Both the position numbers and the translations under genes were made by a program. A stretch of 23,747 nt of DNA from an uncultured Francisella sp. Its GTDB lineage: Bacteria > Pseudomonadota > Gammaproteobacteria > Burkholderiales > Neisseriaceae. Of the stretch, positions 8,955 through 17,154 are shown in pieces. The stretch lies in NCBI GenBank assembly GCA_943914555.1, contig CALUCM010000018.1, positions 1 through 23,747 on the forward strand, written 5' to 3'. The notes below the pieces were generated by a model. The model had not been told where the DNA came from, did no database searches, and saw nothing but the letters and a program-made list of their open reading frames with translations. The number at the start of each line of letters is the position of its first letter. The stretch's first letter is position 1.

Positions 8955-10375
8955 TAACTTCTGTTCTTTTTGCCTAGATAAGGAATAAAAATAGGTTGGT
9001 AGTTGCGGATAAGAAAAATAGGTACTTTCTTCTGATGTGTTAAGGCAGCTTCTAAATCTCCTGCACTGGTAATTTTATAATTACCCACTTTGACAATCAC
9101 ATCTCCTAATGCAAAACCAAGTGACTCTGCTTTTTGGCTGATGGTAGCAATTTGCATTCCGCTATCAAGATGATAATAAGCAAGAGTCTGTTTATTAACA
9201 TTTTTTAAGCCGATTCCAGGATATTCTGCTACTGTCACCTCCCCCTGAGAATCAAAAGTATGCGTTTGATTTTGCAGAAATATTCTATTTCTTACTTGCG
9301 TTAAATCCTCACGCGGATTAAGTCGCAAGTACACTTTCAAACCATGGCCTTCACGCCACACATACAATGGGATATTTTCATAGGGTCTAATTAAATTTAA
9401 TACTCTCGGTAAATCTTCTGGACCAGAAATGGGTTCACCATTGATCTCTAAAATAATATCTCCAACATGTAGCTGTTTTTTGGCCTCTTGTCCATCTAAA
9501 ATATCCAAGACCAATGCTCCCTCTGCACGATCTCGTCCAAAGGTACTGGCTAATTCTTGACTTAGACCGTCTACTTTTACTCCTAATTGCGCGCGCTCTA
9601 CTTTTCCATTTACTTTCAACTGGTTAGCCACATTCATCACAATGTCAATTGGGATGGCAAAAGCAATACCCACAAATCCTCCAGAGCGACTGTATATCTG
9701 CGTATTTACTCCAATCACCTCTCCAGCAAGATTGAGCAAAGGGCCTCCTGAGTTACCTTCGTTAATTGCAGCATCTGTTTGGATAAAAGGTATGGTAGAG
9801 TTATCTTCAGCAATGGTTCGATTTTTGGCAGAAACAATACCAGAAGTTAATGAAAATTGAAAACCAAAGGGCGCTCCCAAAGCCGCTACCCACTGACCAA
9901 CTTTGACTTTACGCACATCACCAATAGTAATTGGCGTTAGGTCTTTGGCATTAATTTTCAAAAGTACCAAATCAGACACTGAATCGGAACCAATTATTTT
10001 GGCCATATACACTCGTTTATCCATAAGTGTCACTTTGATAGCATTGCTACCTTCAACTACATGGGCATTTGTAATGATGTCGCCTTCTTTATCAAGAATT
10101 ATCCCCGATCCACCGTTAAAATTTTCACTATGAACAATCTGGCGCTCTTGCTGTTCTTCAAACTGGGAGAAATCATCTTTAGGTTGGTTCACATAATAAG
10201 CGCTAACACCTACCACAGACGGGCCGGCTTTTTCCATCAAATGAGTCAAATCAACTGCAGGAGTCATAACATGCAGCACCCGGGAAGGGAGGCGCTCATG
10301 TTCATTTTTTGAGCACGCCCCTAATACACATCCGATAATGAATAATCCGATGAAACAACGAAAAACCGTTTCCAT
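8954..10375 (-). CDS. HtrA/Deg-family serine protease with a lipoprotein signal
   Basis: The 473-residue protein is an S1C protease with two PDZ domains, the DegP/DegQ plan. The catalytic triad is visible: His105 in TNAHVVEG, Asp135 in SDLVLLKI and Ser209 in GNSGGPLLN. PDZ1 spans roughly 260-355 and PDZ2 roughly 385-470. Unusually, the N-terminus ends in a lipobox, LGAC, with Cys21 as the predicted acylated residue. Ser at +2 would favour outer-membrane sorting by Lol. Most DegP/DegQ proteins are soluble periplasmic proteases, so this one would be membrane-tethered. A role in envelope protein quality control follows from the family. It lies 30 nt after nth and is coupled to nagZ. Confidence 0.92.
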   Translation of the reverse strand: METVFRCFIGLFIIGCVLGACSKNEHERLPSRVLHVMTPAVDLTHLMEKAGPSVVGVSAYYVNQPKDDFSQFEEQQERQIVHSENFNGGSGIILDKEGDIITNAHVVEGSNAIKVTLMDKRVYMAKIIGSDSVSDLVLLKINAKDLTPITIGDVRKVKVGQWVAALGAPFGFQFSLTSGIVSAKNRTIAEDNSTIPFIQTDAAINEGNSGGPLLNLAGEVIGVNTQIYSRSGGFVGIAFAIPIDIVMNVANQLKVNGKVERAQLGVKVDGLSQELASTFGRDRAEGALVLDILDGQEAKKQLHVGDIILEINGEPISGPEDLPRVLNLIRPYENIPLYVWREGHGLKVYLRLNPREDLTQVRNRIFLQNQTHTFDSQGEVTVAEYPGIGLKNVNKQTLAYYHLDSGMQIATISQKAESLGFALGDVIVKVGNYKITSAGDLEAALTHQKKVPIFLIRNYQPIFIPYLGKKNRS

Positions 10376-10405
10376 TTAATTTTTATTAGCAAAATAATCT
10401 AGCTA

Positions 10406-11047
10406 TTACACCACAAACTGGCTTAAACGTATAGCATCACATAAATCGTTTAAAAAACATTGCTTGCATAATGGCTGCCTTGCCTTACAAACATATCTAC
10501 CATGTAAAATCAGCCAGTGATGCGCTCGCGTCACATAAATATCCGGCACTATATCCATTAACTGTGCTTCAGCCTTTTCCACTGTATTGGCATGCACCAA
10601 ACCCAAACGGTTGGCTACTCGAAAGACATGGGTATCAACTGCAATAGTCGCTTCACCATATAAAGTGTTTAAAAGCACGTTAGCTGTTTTTCTACCCACA
10701 CCTGCTAGTGTCTGTAACTCTTCACGCCGTCTAGGTACCTTCCCAGCAAAATTTTCTATTAACTGTTTACTGCAACGAATGATGTTTTTTGCTTTGTTGC
10801 GATATAGCCCAATTGAGCGAATAGCTTCTATTAAACGCTCTTCACCAAAATCTAGCATGGCTTGCGGCGAATTGGCATATAAGAACAAACTCTTAGTCAC
10901 TCGATTAACAGAACGATCCGTGGCTTGTGCTGACAAAATTACTGCCACTAATAGCTCATAAGCATTTTTATAGTGCAGCTCAGTAGTTGGCTGAGAATCA
11001 CGCTGAGCAAAGCGTTTAAAAATCTCTTCACACTGTTGTTGATCCAT
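10406..11047 (-). CDS. nth: endonuclease III (DNA glycosylase/AP lyase)
   Basis: The 213-residue base-excision repair enzyme removes oxidised pyrimidines and cleaves the abasic site. The helix-hairpin-helix LAGVGRKTANVLLN contains the catalytic Lys. The catalytic Asp is in AVDTHVFRV. The four iron-sulfur cysteines have the exact C-x6-C-x2-C-x5-C spacing near the C-terminus. I chose the ATG at 11047, two bases after the nuclease stop. It gives the family length (E. coli 211) and begins MDQQQCEEIF like other Nth proteins. The reading frame is open upstream to 11104, but those extra 19 residues overlap the nuclease gene and look unlike Nth. Confidence 0.95.
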   Translation of the reverse strand: MDQQQCEEIFKRFAQRDSQPTTELHYKNAYELLVAVILSAQATDRSVNRVTKSLFLYANSPQAMLDFGEERLIEAIRSIGLYRNKAKNIIRCSKQLIENFAGKVPRRREELQTLAGVGRKTANVLLNTLYGEATIAVDTHVFRVANRLGLVHANTVEKAEAQLMDIVPDIYVTRAHHWLILHGRYVCKARQPLCKQCFLNDLCDAIRLSQFVV

Positions 11048-11049
11048 AT

Positions 11050-11559
11050 TTAGTGCATTAACTGATGACGATACAGCCAAGGTTGCATCGCTTGCGCACG
11101 CCACAAACCAAGATGCATTTGATGCGCATTATGTTCTGCCAAATGATAATTATTAAAACGTTCTGCTGATAAATTTATTTTGGCATAACGGCGATAAACC
11201 CAAGCTTGCCCTGTCATAATTTGTTTTAAACCAATATCTTGTCCATGCCAGTAAATTTCTGCTACCTCACGGTGATAACGATCAATGCTAATAACCAAAA
11301 CTGTTACTTGTTGTTTGCTCAGCGGCAAAAGACTAGAGCGGCTATTTTTACCACCGGCTTGTTTCATTTCTGGTGCATCAATATTAGCAATACGAATTTT
11401 ATGTTTATTCCCCCAACTATCCTTCACATATAAGGTATCACCATCAACCACATAAGCTACTTCACCTAGGTACTCATAAAGTGGAACGGCTTGCGCAAAT
11501 AAAACTTGACAGCACAATAATAAAAAAACATTAACTAGAATCTTTTGTACAAACTTCAT
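11050..11559 (-). CDS. secreted thermonuclease-family (SNase-like) nuclease
   Basis: The 169-residue protein has a Sec signal peptide (about 1-23, hydrophobic VNVFLLLCCQVLFAQA). A single staphylococcal-nuclease domain follows. The active-site residues are present in order: Asp41 in VVDGDTLYV, Arg57 in KIRIANIDAPE, Asp61, Glu64, and Arg97 in DRYHREVA. Relatives are calcium-dependent nucleases that cut DNA and RNA, and an exported form would act in the periplasm or outside the cell. It starts 2 nt after rpiA and ends 2 nt before nth. It therefore sits inside a housekeeping block, with which it has no evident metabolic link. Confidence 0.88.
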   Translation of the reverse strand: MKFVQKILVNVFLLLCCQVLFAQAVPLYEYLGEVAYVVDGDTLYVKDSWGNKHKIRIANIDAPEMKQAGGKNSRSSLLPLSKQQVTVLVISIDRYHREVAEIYWHGQDIGLKQIMTGQAWVYRRYAKINLSAERFNNYHLAEHNAHQMHLGLWRAQAMQPWLYRHQLMH

Positions 11560-11561
11560 GA

Positions 11562-12242
11562 CTAGTTAATATTTCCTCCTAAACGCTTTACTTGCACTTC
11601 ATCATCATGAGCAACAATCAATACAGTTGCTGGATAACGAGCAAAAATACCATTTTCTACTACCCCTGAAATTTGATTAATAGATCGTTCAAGTTCCAAT
11701 GGTTTAAATAACTCCAAGCCTGAAACGTCGACAATTTCATGACCTGATTCAGTAATTAATCCTACCCGAAGTTCAGGCTGTCCTCCCATGGCAACCAACT
11801 GTCGTGATACCAAAGAACGAGCATATGGTAATACTTCCACCGCAACCGGCGCCTTACTACCCAAACGAGTCGCCACTTTACTATCATCTACCATACATAC
11901 AAACTGATCCGAGATGGAAGCAACTATCTTTTCTGCCAATAAAGCTCCCCCTGCACCTTTTAACATTTGCAACATAGAATTTACTTCATCTGCTCCATCA
12001 AAGTAGATTGGTAAATAACTGACCTCTTCCAAATCAACCACGGTAAATCCACTATCTTTTAATCTTCTTGCACTCTCTTTAGAAGTAGTAATCGCTCCCT
12101 TAAATTGACTGGCATAAGGTGCTAATTCTTCAATAAAATAATTGACCGTAGAACCAGTGCCAATGCCAATATATCCATCTTTTGGTAAAAACTTCAAGGC
12201 TTCTTTGGCTGCCAATTTTTTTTTCTCATCCTGAGTTCGCAT
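11562..12242 (-). CDS. rpiA: ribose-5-phosphate isomerase A
   Basis: The 226-residue enzyme interconverts ribose-5-phosphate and ribulose-5-phosphate in the pentose phosphate pathway. This supplies the ribose for PRPP used by PurF at the far end of the same block. Motifs are GIGTGSTV at 26-33, FDGADEV at 81-87 and KGAGGALLAEKI at 95-106, which contains the catalytic Glu. Length matches E. coli (219). The start is supported by a strong AGGAAAGG ribosome binding site a few bases upstream. It is the first gene of the 12-gene minus-strand block, and a TATAAT box lies about 40 nt upstream. Confidence 0.96.
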   Translation of the reverse strand: MRTQDEKKKLAAKEALKFLPKDGYIGIGTGSTVNYFIEELAPYASQFKGAITTSKESARRLKDSGFTVVDLEEVSYLPIYFDGADEVNSMLQMLKGAGGALLAEKIVASISDQFVCMVDDSKVATRLGSKAPVAVEVLPYARSLVSRQLVAMGGQPELRVGLITESGHEIVDVSGLELFKPLELERSINQISGVVENGIFARYPATVLIVAHDDEVQVKRLGGNIN

Positions 12243-12283
12243 CTTACCTTTCCTTTGTTATCTAAAATATGCAATCATGGCAC

Positions 12284-12289
12284 ATTATA
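12284..12289 (-). promoter_or_regulatory. -10 box upstream of rpiA
   Basis: On the minus strand a perfect TATAAT lies in GGGTATAATG, 42 nt before the rpiA start. No convincing -35 is found at 16-18 nt spacing, so an activator may be needed or the promoter may be weak. It would drive the whole block down to purF. Confidence 0.4.
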
Positions 12290-12356
12290 CCCTCTAGACA
12301 TTAATTTATGATGATCAGTTTTACACTGTCTACTTTCGCGATGCGCCACTTATCGC

Positions 12357-12362
12357 TACAAT
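12357..12362 (+). promoter_or_regulatory. -10 box upstream of glyA
   Basis: TACAAT (five of six matches) lies 53 nt before the glyA start. The -35 region at the expected distance (around 12334-12340, TTTCGC) is poor. With the rpiA box this makes the 173-nt intergenic region a divergent promoter region. Confidence 0.35.
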
Positions 12363-12415
12363 AGAACTCTGTACTTTACGCACCTATCAACTTTGATTTT
12401 AAGTCGAGAATAAAA

Positions 12416-13663
12416 ATGTTTTCCTATCAAGAAACCCTACAACAAGCAGATCCAGAACTCAACGCAGCCATTATTAAAGAGGTCCAAAGACAACAAGATC
12501 ATGTTGAATTGATTGCCTCGGAAAATTATGTTAGCGTGCCTGTTATGTTGGCACAAGGATCGCAACTCACCAACAAATATGCTGAAGGATATCCAGCGAG
12601 CCGATATTACGGTGGTTGTGAATGGGTTGATGAAGTAGAAATCTTAGCGCAAACACGCCTTAAAAAATTATTTGGAGCAAACTATGTCAATGTTCAGCCG
12701 CACTCTGGTTCGCAAGCTAATCAAGCTGTATTTACAAGTATATTGCGTCCTGGTGATACCATTCTTGGCATGAGCTTAGCGCACGGTGGACATCTAACCC
12801 ATGGAGCATCGGTAAACCTCTCTGGCAAACTTTATCATGCTATTACTTATGGCCTGGATCAAAATGAAATATTAGATTATGACCAAGTTGCACAATTAGC
12901 ACAAAAGCATCGACCAAAATTAATTATTGCTGGAGCTTCTTCCTACGCATTGCGTATCGATTGGCAACGTTTTAGAGAAATTGCTGATCAAGTCGGTGCA
13001 TATTTAATGGTTGATATGTCACATTACGCTGGTCTAATTGCTGGCGGCGCTTATCCAAATCCTTTGCCTGCTGCTGATTTTGTCACCACCACTACCCACA
13101 AAACTTTGCGCGGACCAAGAGGAGGAGCTATTCTTTGCCGCGATACCCAACATGCAAAAGCTTTAAATTCAGCTATTTTCCCAGGATTACAAGGGGGGCC
13201 ATTGATGCATGTGATTGCAGCTAAGGCTGTGTGCTTTAAAGAGGCGTTGCAGGATGAGTTTAAACATTATGCACATCAAGTTATTCGCAACGCACAAGTT
13301 TTAGCAGAAACATTAGATACTTTAAATTTACGTGTGGTCTCAGGTAAAACAGAAAGTCATATGATGCTCATTGACCTACGCAATAAAAATATAACTGGCA
13401 AAGCAGCAGAAGAATTACTAGGACGTGCGCAAATAACAGTGAATAAAAATGCAATTCCTAATGATCCACAAACCCCTTTTGTAACTTCAGGTATTCGCCT
13501 TGGTACAGCAGCATTAACCACTCGCGGATTTAAGGAAAAAGAATGTCGAGAAATAGGCCAATTAATCGCTCGCTTACTTGATCATCCTAATGATCATGCT
13601 TTATTGCATGATACAGCACATAAAGTTCAAGCGCTGTGCAATCAATATCCAGTATATGGCTAA
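12416..13663 (+). CDS. glyA: serine hydroxymethyltransferase
   Basis: The 415-residue PLP enzyme converts serine and tetrahydrofolate to glycine and 5,10-methylene-tetrahydrofolate. The PLP-binding Lys is K229 in TTTTHKTLRGPRGG. ELIASENYVS (31-40), NKYAEGYPASRYYGG (53-67) and QPHSGSQAN (94-102) are all present, as in the bacterial family. Length matches E. coli GlyA (417). The product feeds purine and thymidylate synthesis and complements folC and purF across the divergent region. The start has only a modest ribosome binding site (GAGAA). ppa follows 23 nt downstream on the same strand. Confidence 0.98.
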   Translation: MFSYQETLQQADPELNAAIIKEVQRQQDHVELIASENYVSVPVMLAQGSQLTNKYAEGYPASRYYGGCEWVDEVEILAQTRLKKLFGANYVNVQPHSGSQANQAVFTSILRPGDTILGMSLAHGGHLTHGASVNLSGKLYHAITYGLDQNEILDYDQVAQLAQKHRPKLIIAGASSYALRIDWQRFREIADQVGAYLMVDMSHYAGLIAGGAYPNPLPAADFVTTTTHKTLRGPRGGAILCRDTQHAKALNSAIFPGLQGGPLMHVIAAKAVCFKEALQDEFKHYAHQVIRNAQVLAETLDTLNLRVVSGKTESHMMLIDLRNKNITGKAAEELLGRAQITVNKNAIPNDPQTPFVTSGIRLGTAALTTRGFKEKECREIGQLIARLLDHPNDHALLHDTAHKVQALCNQYPVYG

Positions 13664-13686
13664 TTTTTTAAGGAAAGGAAAAACTG

Positions 13687-14220
13687 ATGAACGTCTCTGC
13701 CATTTCTCCAGGAAATAGTTTTCCTGATGATTTTAATGTCATTATTGAGATTTCTGCCAATGCACCACCAATGAAATTTGAAATAGATAAGCAAAGCGGT
13801 GCTTTGGCTTTGGATCGTTTCTTGGCTTCACCTATGTTTTATCCGGTAAATTATGGCTTTGTTCCCAATACACTATCTGGCGATGGAGACCCTTGCGATG
13901 TATTATTAATCACTCCTTACCCTGTGCCTCCTTCTGTACTGGTGCGCGCTCGCGCTATCGGTTTATTAGATATGGAAGATGATGCAGGTTTGGATAAAAA
14001 AATTATCGCTGTGCCGATCACCAAACTTTGTCCTCTATATAAAAATATTCAGAAATTGGAAGACATTAATGATTTATTACGTCAGCAAATCCAACATTTC
14101 TTCGAGCATTATAAAGACTTAGAATCTGATAAATGGGTAAAAATCAAAGGCTGGGCTGATATTAAAGCCGCAAAAGAAGAATTAGAAAATGGTGTTAAGA
14201 ACTACCAACAACATTCTTAA
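13687..14220 (+). CDS. ppa: inorganic pyrophosphatase, family I
   Basis: The 177-residue enzyme hydrolyses pyrophosphate, pulling biosynthetic reactions forward. The signature DGDPCD places the metal-binding Asp66, Asp68 and Asp71 exactly as in E. coli PPase (175 aa). FYPVNYGFVP lies just before it and KxWADxxxA (157-165) closes the active site. The start is supported by AAGGAAAGG about 6 nt upstream. It is likely co-transcribed with glyA and ends 14 nt before a strong hairpin terminator. Confidence 0.97.
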   Translation: MNVSAISPGNSFPDDFNVIIEISANAPPMKFEIDKQSGALALDRFLASPMFYPVNYGFVPNTLSGDGDPCDVLLITPYPVPPSVLVRARAIGLLDMEDDAGLDKKIIAVPITKLCPLYKNIQKLEDINDLLRQQIQHFFEHYKDLESDKWVKIKGWADIKAAKEELENGVKNYQQHS

Positions 14221-14233
14221 GCCAATAAGTATT

Positions 14234-14272
14234 AAAGGTGGTCTAAGGCTTATCTTTATTAGTCCGCCTTTT
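14234..14272. terminator. bidirectional intrinsic terminator between ppa and the hydrolase gene
   Basis: The left arm AAAGGTGGTCTAA (14234-14246) pairs with TTAGTCCGCCTTT (14259-14271) across a 12-nt loop. This gives a 13-position stem with one T:T mismatch and one G:T wobble, ending in a T run. It sits between convergent genes and can serve both. Confidence 0.8.
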
Positions 14273-14290
14273 CTGGCCTACCTTTTAAAA

Positions 14291-15085
14291 TTAAGGTAAT
14301 TTGTTCGTCTTTAAAATCTTATTTAAAATATGATGATAACCACTACTAGTTTCCAATGTATGGTGGTTTTCTTCTGTAAGTAAATATAATCTTATTTTTC
14401 TTGGTAGTTCTTTTTTAAGACGAATGCTGGCCCGTGGACGAATTAAGATATCCTTGGCCCCATGTACTAAGTAAATAGGACACCTTACTTTCCTTAAATA
14501 AACATGTGTTGGTATTTTGTATTTTAATAAGGCAGAAGGAACAAACGGATAAAGATAATGTGCTAAATCAACAAGGCTGTAGTAAGGTGCTAGTAAAATC
14601 AATGCCTTAGGATGATTATTTGCTGCAAGCTTAGCAGCCAGACCTGTTCCCATAGAAAAACCGACGATAATGATCTTATTTTCTACATAGCGTTTTTTCA
14701 CGTATGTATAGACTTGTTGCATATCGTCATACCACTCTTGTTCATTTCTCACTCGCCCACTGCTTTTGCCAAAACCGCGATAATCCACTAACCACACATC
14801 ATATCCACATTCGAGATAAAGAGAAGCTGGTGGTTCTAATTCACTCACATTACCACCATTTCCATGTAGATAAAGCACTACTCCTTTTGATTTTTTAGCT
14901 TTTAACAGCACCGTATTAAGAATCACATCTTTATCAATCGCTAAATTAATTTCTTGGTAAGGGACATGAAAAGAAAAAACTTGCTTTTGCGATATTTTCT
15001 TAGGAAAAAGAAAAAAACTTTCCTGAGCACAAGCAGTTATCAACAATAATAACAATAAGCATAAAAGTTTTTTAAGATAATTCAT
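14291..15085 (-). CDS. lipoprotein alpha/beta hydrolase
   Basis: The 264-residue protein has a short lipoprotein signal ending ITAC (Cys19). An alpha/beta-hydrolase domain follows. The oxyanion-side motif is LHGNGGN at 74-80, the nucleophile elbow is GFSMG with Ser144, the acid is probably Asp212 in HGAKDILI, and the base is His241 or His242. The DYRGFGKSSG segment is typical of the FrsA/BAAT-like serine hydrolase group. Substrate cannot be read from sequence; esterase or lipase activity in the envelope is likely. A GGAGAA ribosome binding site supports the start. It lies 15 nt downstream of the phytase-like gene, so the two probably form one transcript. Confidence 0.85.
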   Translation of the reverse strand: MNYLKKLLCLLLLLLITACAQESFFLFPKKISQKQVFSFHVPYQEINLAIDKDVILNTVLLKAKKSKGVVLYLHGNGGNVSELEPPASLYLECGYDVWLVDYRGFGKSSGRVRNEQEWYDDMQQVYTYVKKRYVENKIIIVGFSMGTGLAAKLAANNHPKALILLAPYYSLVDLAHYLYPFVPSALLKYKIPTHVYLRKVRCPIYLVHGAKDILIRPRASIRLKKELPRKIRLYLLTEENHHTLETSSGYHHILNKILKTNKLP

Positions 15086-15100
15086 TTGTTCTCCGGTATA

Positions 15101-16096
15101 TTAATGAAACCATCCCGTAGAAGGGGCTTGAAAATGATAAATTAATGGTCTTTTTTCAGCATCTTTATTTCTTGCCATTTGATTATTATCAATACCTATC
15201 CACAGATTTTTTTCATCCATCCACATTGCCTCAGCCTGTCCAAAAGGATATAGACCATAGCGCATTCCTGAATCTGCCAACACAGAGTTAGCGAAAGACC
15301 AGCACTTTTCTACTGCAGCAGAGAGTGCGTTGCGTCGACACACTTGATGTGTCAAGCGCTCCAAAGTAAATAACCGATCAGCAAAATACATACCAGAGCC
15401 AAAGTCAATAGCACTTGCTGGAGCATTAAGTATTGCTGGGGCATTTGCCAGATAGTTTTCAGACAATATGACACACTTTTGATTTGGACAAATCCATTGG
15501 GAATTTACCTTTTTAAGCTGCACAATACCACGATGACTGCGTTCTGCAAATAACCATAGCTGTTGCCCTGTTGGATCAACAGAAAGCCCTTCAAAACCAG
15601 CATTGACTTGTTGCAAAAGATGAGCTCGATTGACTTCTTGCCACAATCGCAATGGCATATCAAGCCACTGCGCCCGTGTTAAAGAAGAGTTGACTGTTAA
15701 GACATGATGGTTCAATTCACTTACTAAATAAATAGTACCTGCTTGATCACAGCTAATATCTTCAAAATCTAGATGATTAGCCAATAATAAAGAGAATAAT
15801 TTTTTTCTCAGAGGTTGCTTTAATGCAGGGATGTGAGGTAAAGGGAGAATACTAGCTATAAAACGATTGGCTTGTTCTTTTAGCCAATAGATGTGTCGAT
15901 CATCTTTATCAGAAATTGCCCACCAACGTTGATGACATTTTACAATTCCTGATAAATTACCAAGATCCATTCCGTCAACAGGTTTTTCACTTAACAAATG
16001 TAAATTTTCTGATTTAGCAAAAATAAAGTGCGTATTAAAAAGCATGAAGAGCGATATAAGCAAACAAACATACCTTGCAACAAGAGAATACAACAT
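15101..16096 (-). CDS. exported phytase-like / SdiA-regulated-type beta-propeller protein
   Basis: A Sec signal peptide (hydrophobic core CLLISLFMLF, likely cleaved after FIFA) precedes about 300 residues of beta-rich sequence. Repeating blade-like segments include LSGIV, WWAISDKDDRHIYWL, DFEDISCDQAGTIYLVSE and GFEGLSVDPTGQQLWLFAE. This matches the esterase-like phytase family (PF13449) and the SdiA-regulated group. Enzymatic activity is unproven in most members. I place the start at the ATG at 16096 (331 aa), which has GGTGA 8 nt upstream. The frame is open further to a GTG at 16138, but that codon lies in the promoter. Its partner downstream is the lipoprotein hydrolase. Confidence 0.75.
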   Translation of the reverse strand: MLYSLVARYVCLLISLFMLFNTHFIFAKSENLHLLSEKPVDGMDLGNLSGIVKCHQRWWAISDKDDRHIYWLKEQANRFIASILPLPHIPALKQPLRKKLFSLLLANHLDFEDISCDQAGTIYLVSELNHHVLTVNSSLTRAQWLDMPLRLWQEVNRAHLLQQVNAGFEGLSVDPTGQQLWLFAERSHRGIVQLKKVNSQWICPNQKCVILSENYLANAPAILNAPASAIDFGSGMYFADRLFTLERLTHQVCRRNALSAAVEKCWSFANSVLADSGMRYGLYPFGQAEAMWMDEKNLWIGIDNNQMARNKDAEKRPLIYHFQAPSTGWFH

Positions 16097-16126
16097 AAAC
16101 AATGTCACCATTTGATCATACATGGT

Positions 16127-16154
16127 ATTATATGACACTTAGATAAGCTGTCTA
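16127..16154 (-). promoter_or_regulatory. promoter for the phytase-like/hydrolase pair
   Basis: On the minus strand TAGACA (16149-16154) is followed after 16 nt by a perfect TATAAT (16127-16132). Transcription would begin near 16120, ahead of the ATGs at 16111 and 16096 and downstream of the GTG at 16138. Confidence 0.6.
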
Positions 16155-16162
16155 GCAACAAA

Positions 16163-16190
16163 GTGACAAGCATTCATACATTCATATCAT
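16163..16190 (+). promoter_or_regulatory. promoter for the endonuclease/phosphatase-family gene
   Basis: GTGACA (16163-16168) and TATCAT (16185-16190) are separated by 16 nt, with five of six matches in each box. It lies back-to-back with the minus-strand promoter, leaving about 30 nt between the predicted start site and the ATG at 16222. Confidence 0.5.
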
Positions 16191-16221
16191 AAATATGACT
16201 TGTAGCTCACACTAATCGGTC

Positions 16222-16977
16222 ATGAACCCTAAAATTATTACCATTACTTCATATAATATCCACAAAGGCATGTCTGCGTTTAATCGGTCAGTGCAAATTA
16301 ATACCATTGCAGCTGCCTTAAAAGAATTGCATGCTGACTTAGTTTTTCTGCAAGAAGTGCAAGGCATGCACCAAAAGAAAACGGGGAAATACAAATCTTA
16401 TCCCTTTTATCCGCAAGATCAGGTTATTGCTCGCGCTCTTAACTGCTATAATAGTTATGGCAAAAATGCCAGCTTCAAAAAAAGACATCATGGCAACGCT
16501 ATTGTCAGTGCTTTACCGATTTATCTCAAAAATAACCTTAATATCAGCACCAATACCTTTGAAAAACGGGGAATGCTTCACTGTCAAGTGCACCCAACAG
16601 AATGGGATGTTCCACTTGAATGTTTATGCGCACATTTAAACTTGCTAGAACAAGATAGACAAAAACAGTACGACAAAATTTTTAATTACATTAATTATTG
16701 CATTGATCGCACACATCCTCTGATCTTGGCAGGAGATTTTAATGACTGGAACGGAAAATCATATGGGCCATTAGAAGGCCTTAACTTGAAAGAGGCCTTT
16801 ATCGAATACCAAGGTTTTAGTCCTAAAACTTTTCCTTCTACCATGCCACTTTTGCGTTTAGATCGTATTTTCACTCGTCATTTGATAGTTCAAGAAGCTG
16901 TAATTCATGATAAAAGCCCTTGGGATAAACTTTCTGATCATTTACCGATTAGTGCCACGTTATTACTTGATCGATAA
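16222..16977 (+). CDS. endonuclease/exonuclease/phosphatase family protein
   Basis: The 251-residue protein has the complete metallophosphoesterase core of the EEP superfamily. Asn12 is in SYNIHKG and Glu45 in LVFLQEVQG. HHGNAIVSALPI is at 89-100, CAHLNLLEQDR at 136-146, Asp172/Asn174 in AGDFNDW, and the final Asp239-His240 in SDHLPISATL. Family members include AP endonucleases, sphingomyelinases and phosphoinositide phosphatases. The SYNIHKG start resembles the bacterial group next to cardiolipin synthases. No signal peptide is visible, so it is cytoplasmic. The substrate is undetermined. The divergent neighbour is the phytase-like gene. Confidence 0.85.
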   Translation: MNPKIITITSYNIHKGMSAFNRSVQINTIAAALKELHADLVFLQEVQGMHQKKTGKYKSYPFYPQDQVIARALNCYNSYGKNASFKKRHHGNAIVSALPIYLKNNLNISTNTFEKRGMLHCQVHPTEWDVPLECLCAHLNLLEQDRQKQYDKIFNYINYCIDRTHPLILAGDFNDWNGKSYGPLEGLNLKEAFIEYQGFSPKTFPSTMPLLRLDRIFTRHLIVQEAVIHDKSPWDKLSDHLPISATLLLDR

Positions 16978-17050
16978 ATGTATTATTCGTGTAATAGTTA
17001 GGATGATTTTCATCAAATTAAAATAACGAGGGAACTAAAAACTCAGGATA

Positions 17051-17079
17051 TTTACATACGCATTAGTCTTATATAAAAT
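17051..17079 (+). promoter_or_regulatory. promoter for the lone PHxxC tetraspan gene
   Basis: TTTACA (17051-17056) and TAAAAT (17074-17079) are separated by 17 nt, each matching consensus at five of six bases. The predicted transcript begins about 70 nt before the chosen ATG at 17155. Confidence 0.5.
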
Positions 17080-17154
17080 AGCTTTGCTTCCTCTCTTCTC
17101 TGTAAAAGCCGCCAAGTTCGCTGGATGCCTATTGTCTTTCTCCGAAAGATTGCT

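Noticed and set aside
9642..10312. several plus-strand frames of 70-85 codons
   Set aside because: All are antisense shadows of the Deg protease gene, whose triad and PDZ domains are intact.
11048..11104. N-terminal extension of nth
   Set aside because: The extra codons overlap the nuclease gene and give a sequence unlike Nth; the ATG at 11047 gives the family length.
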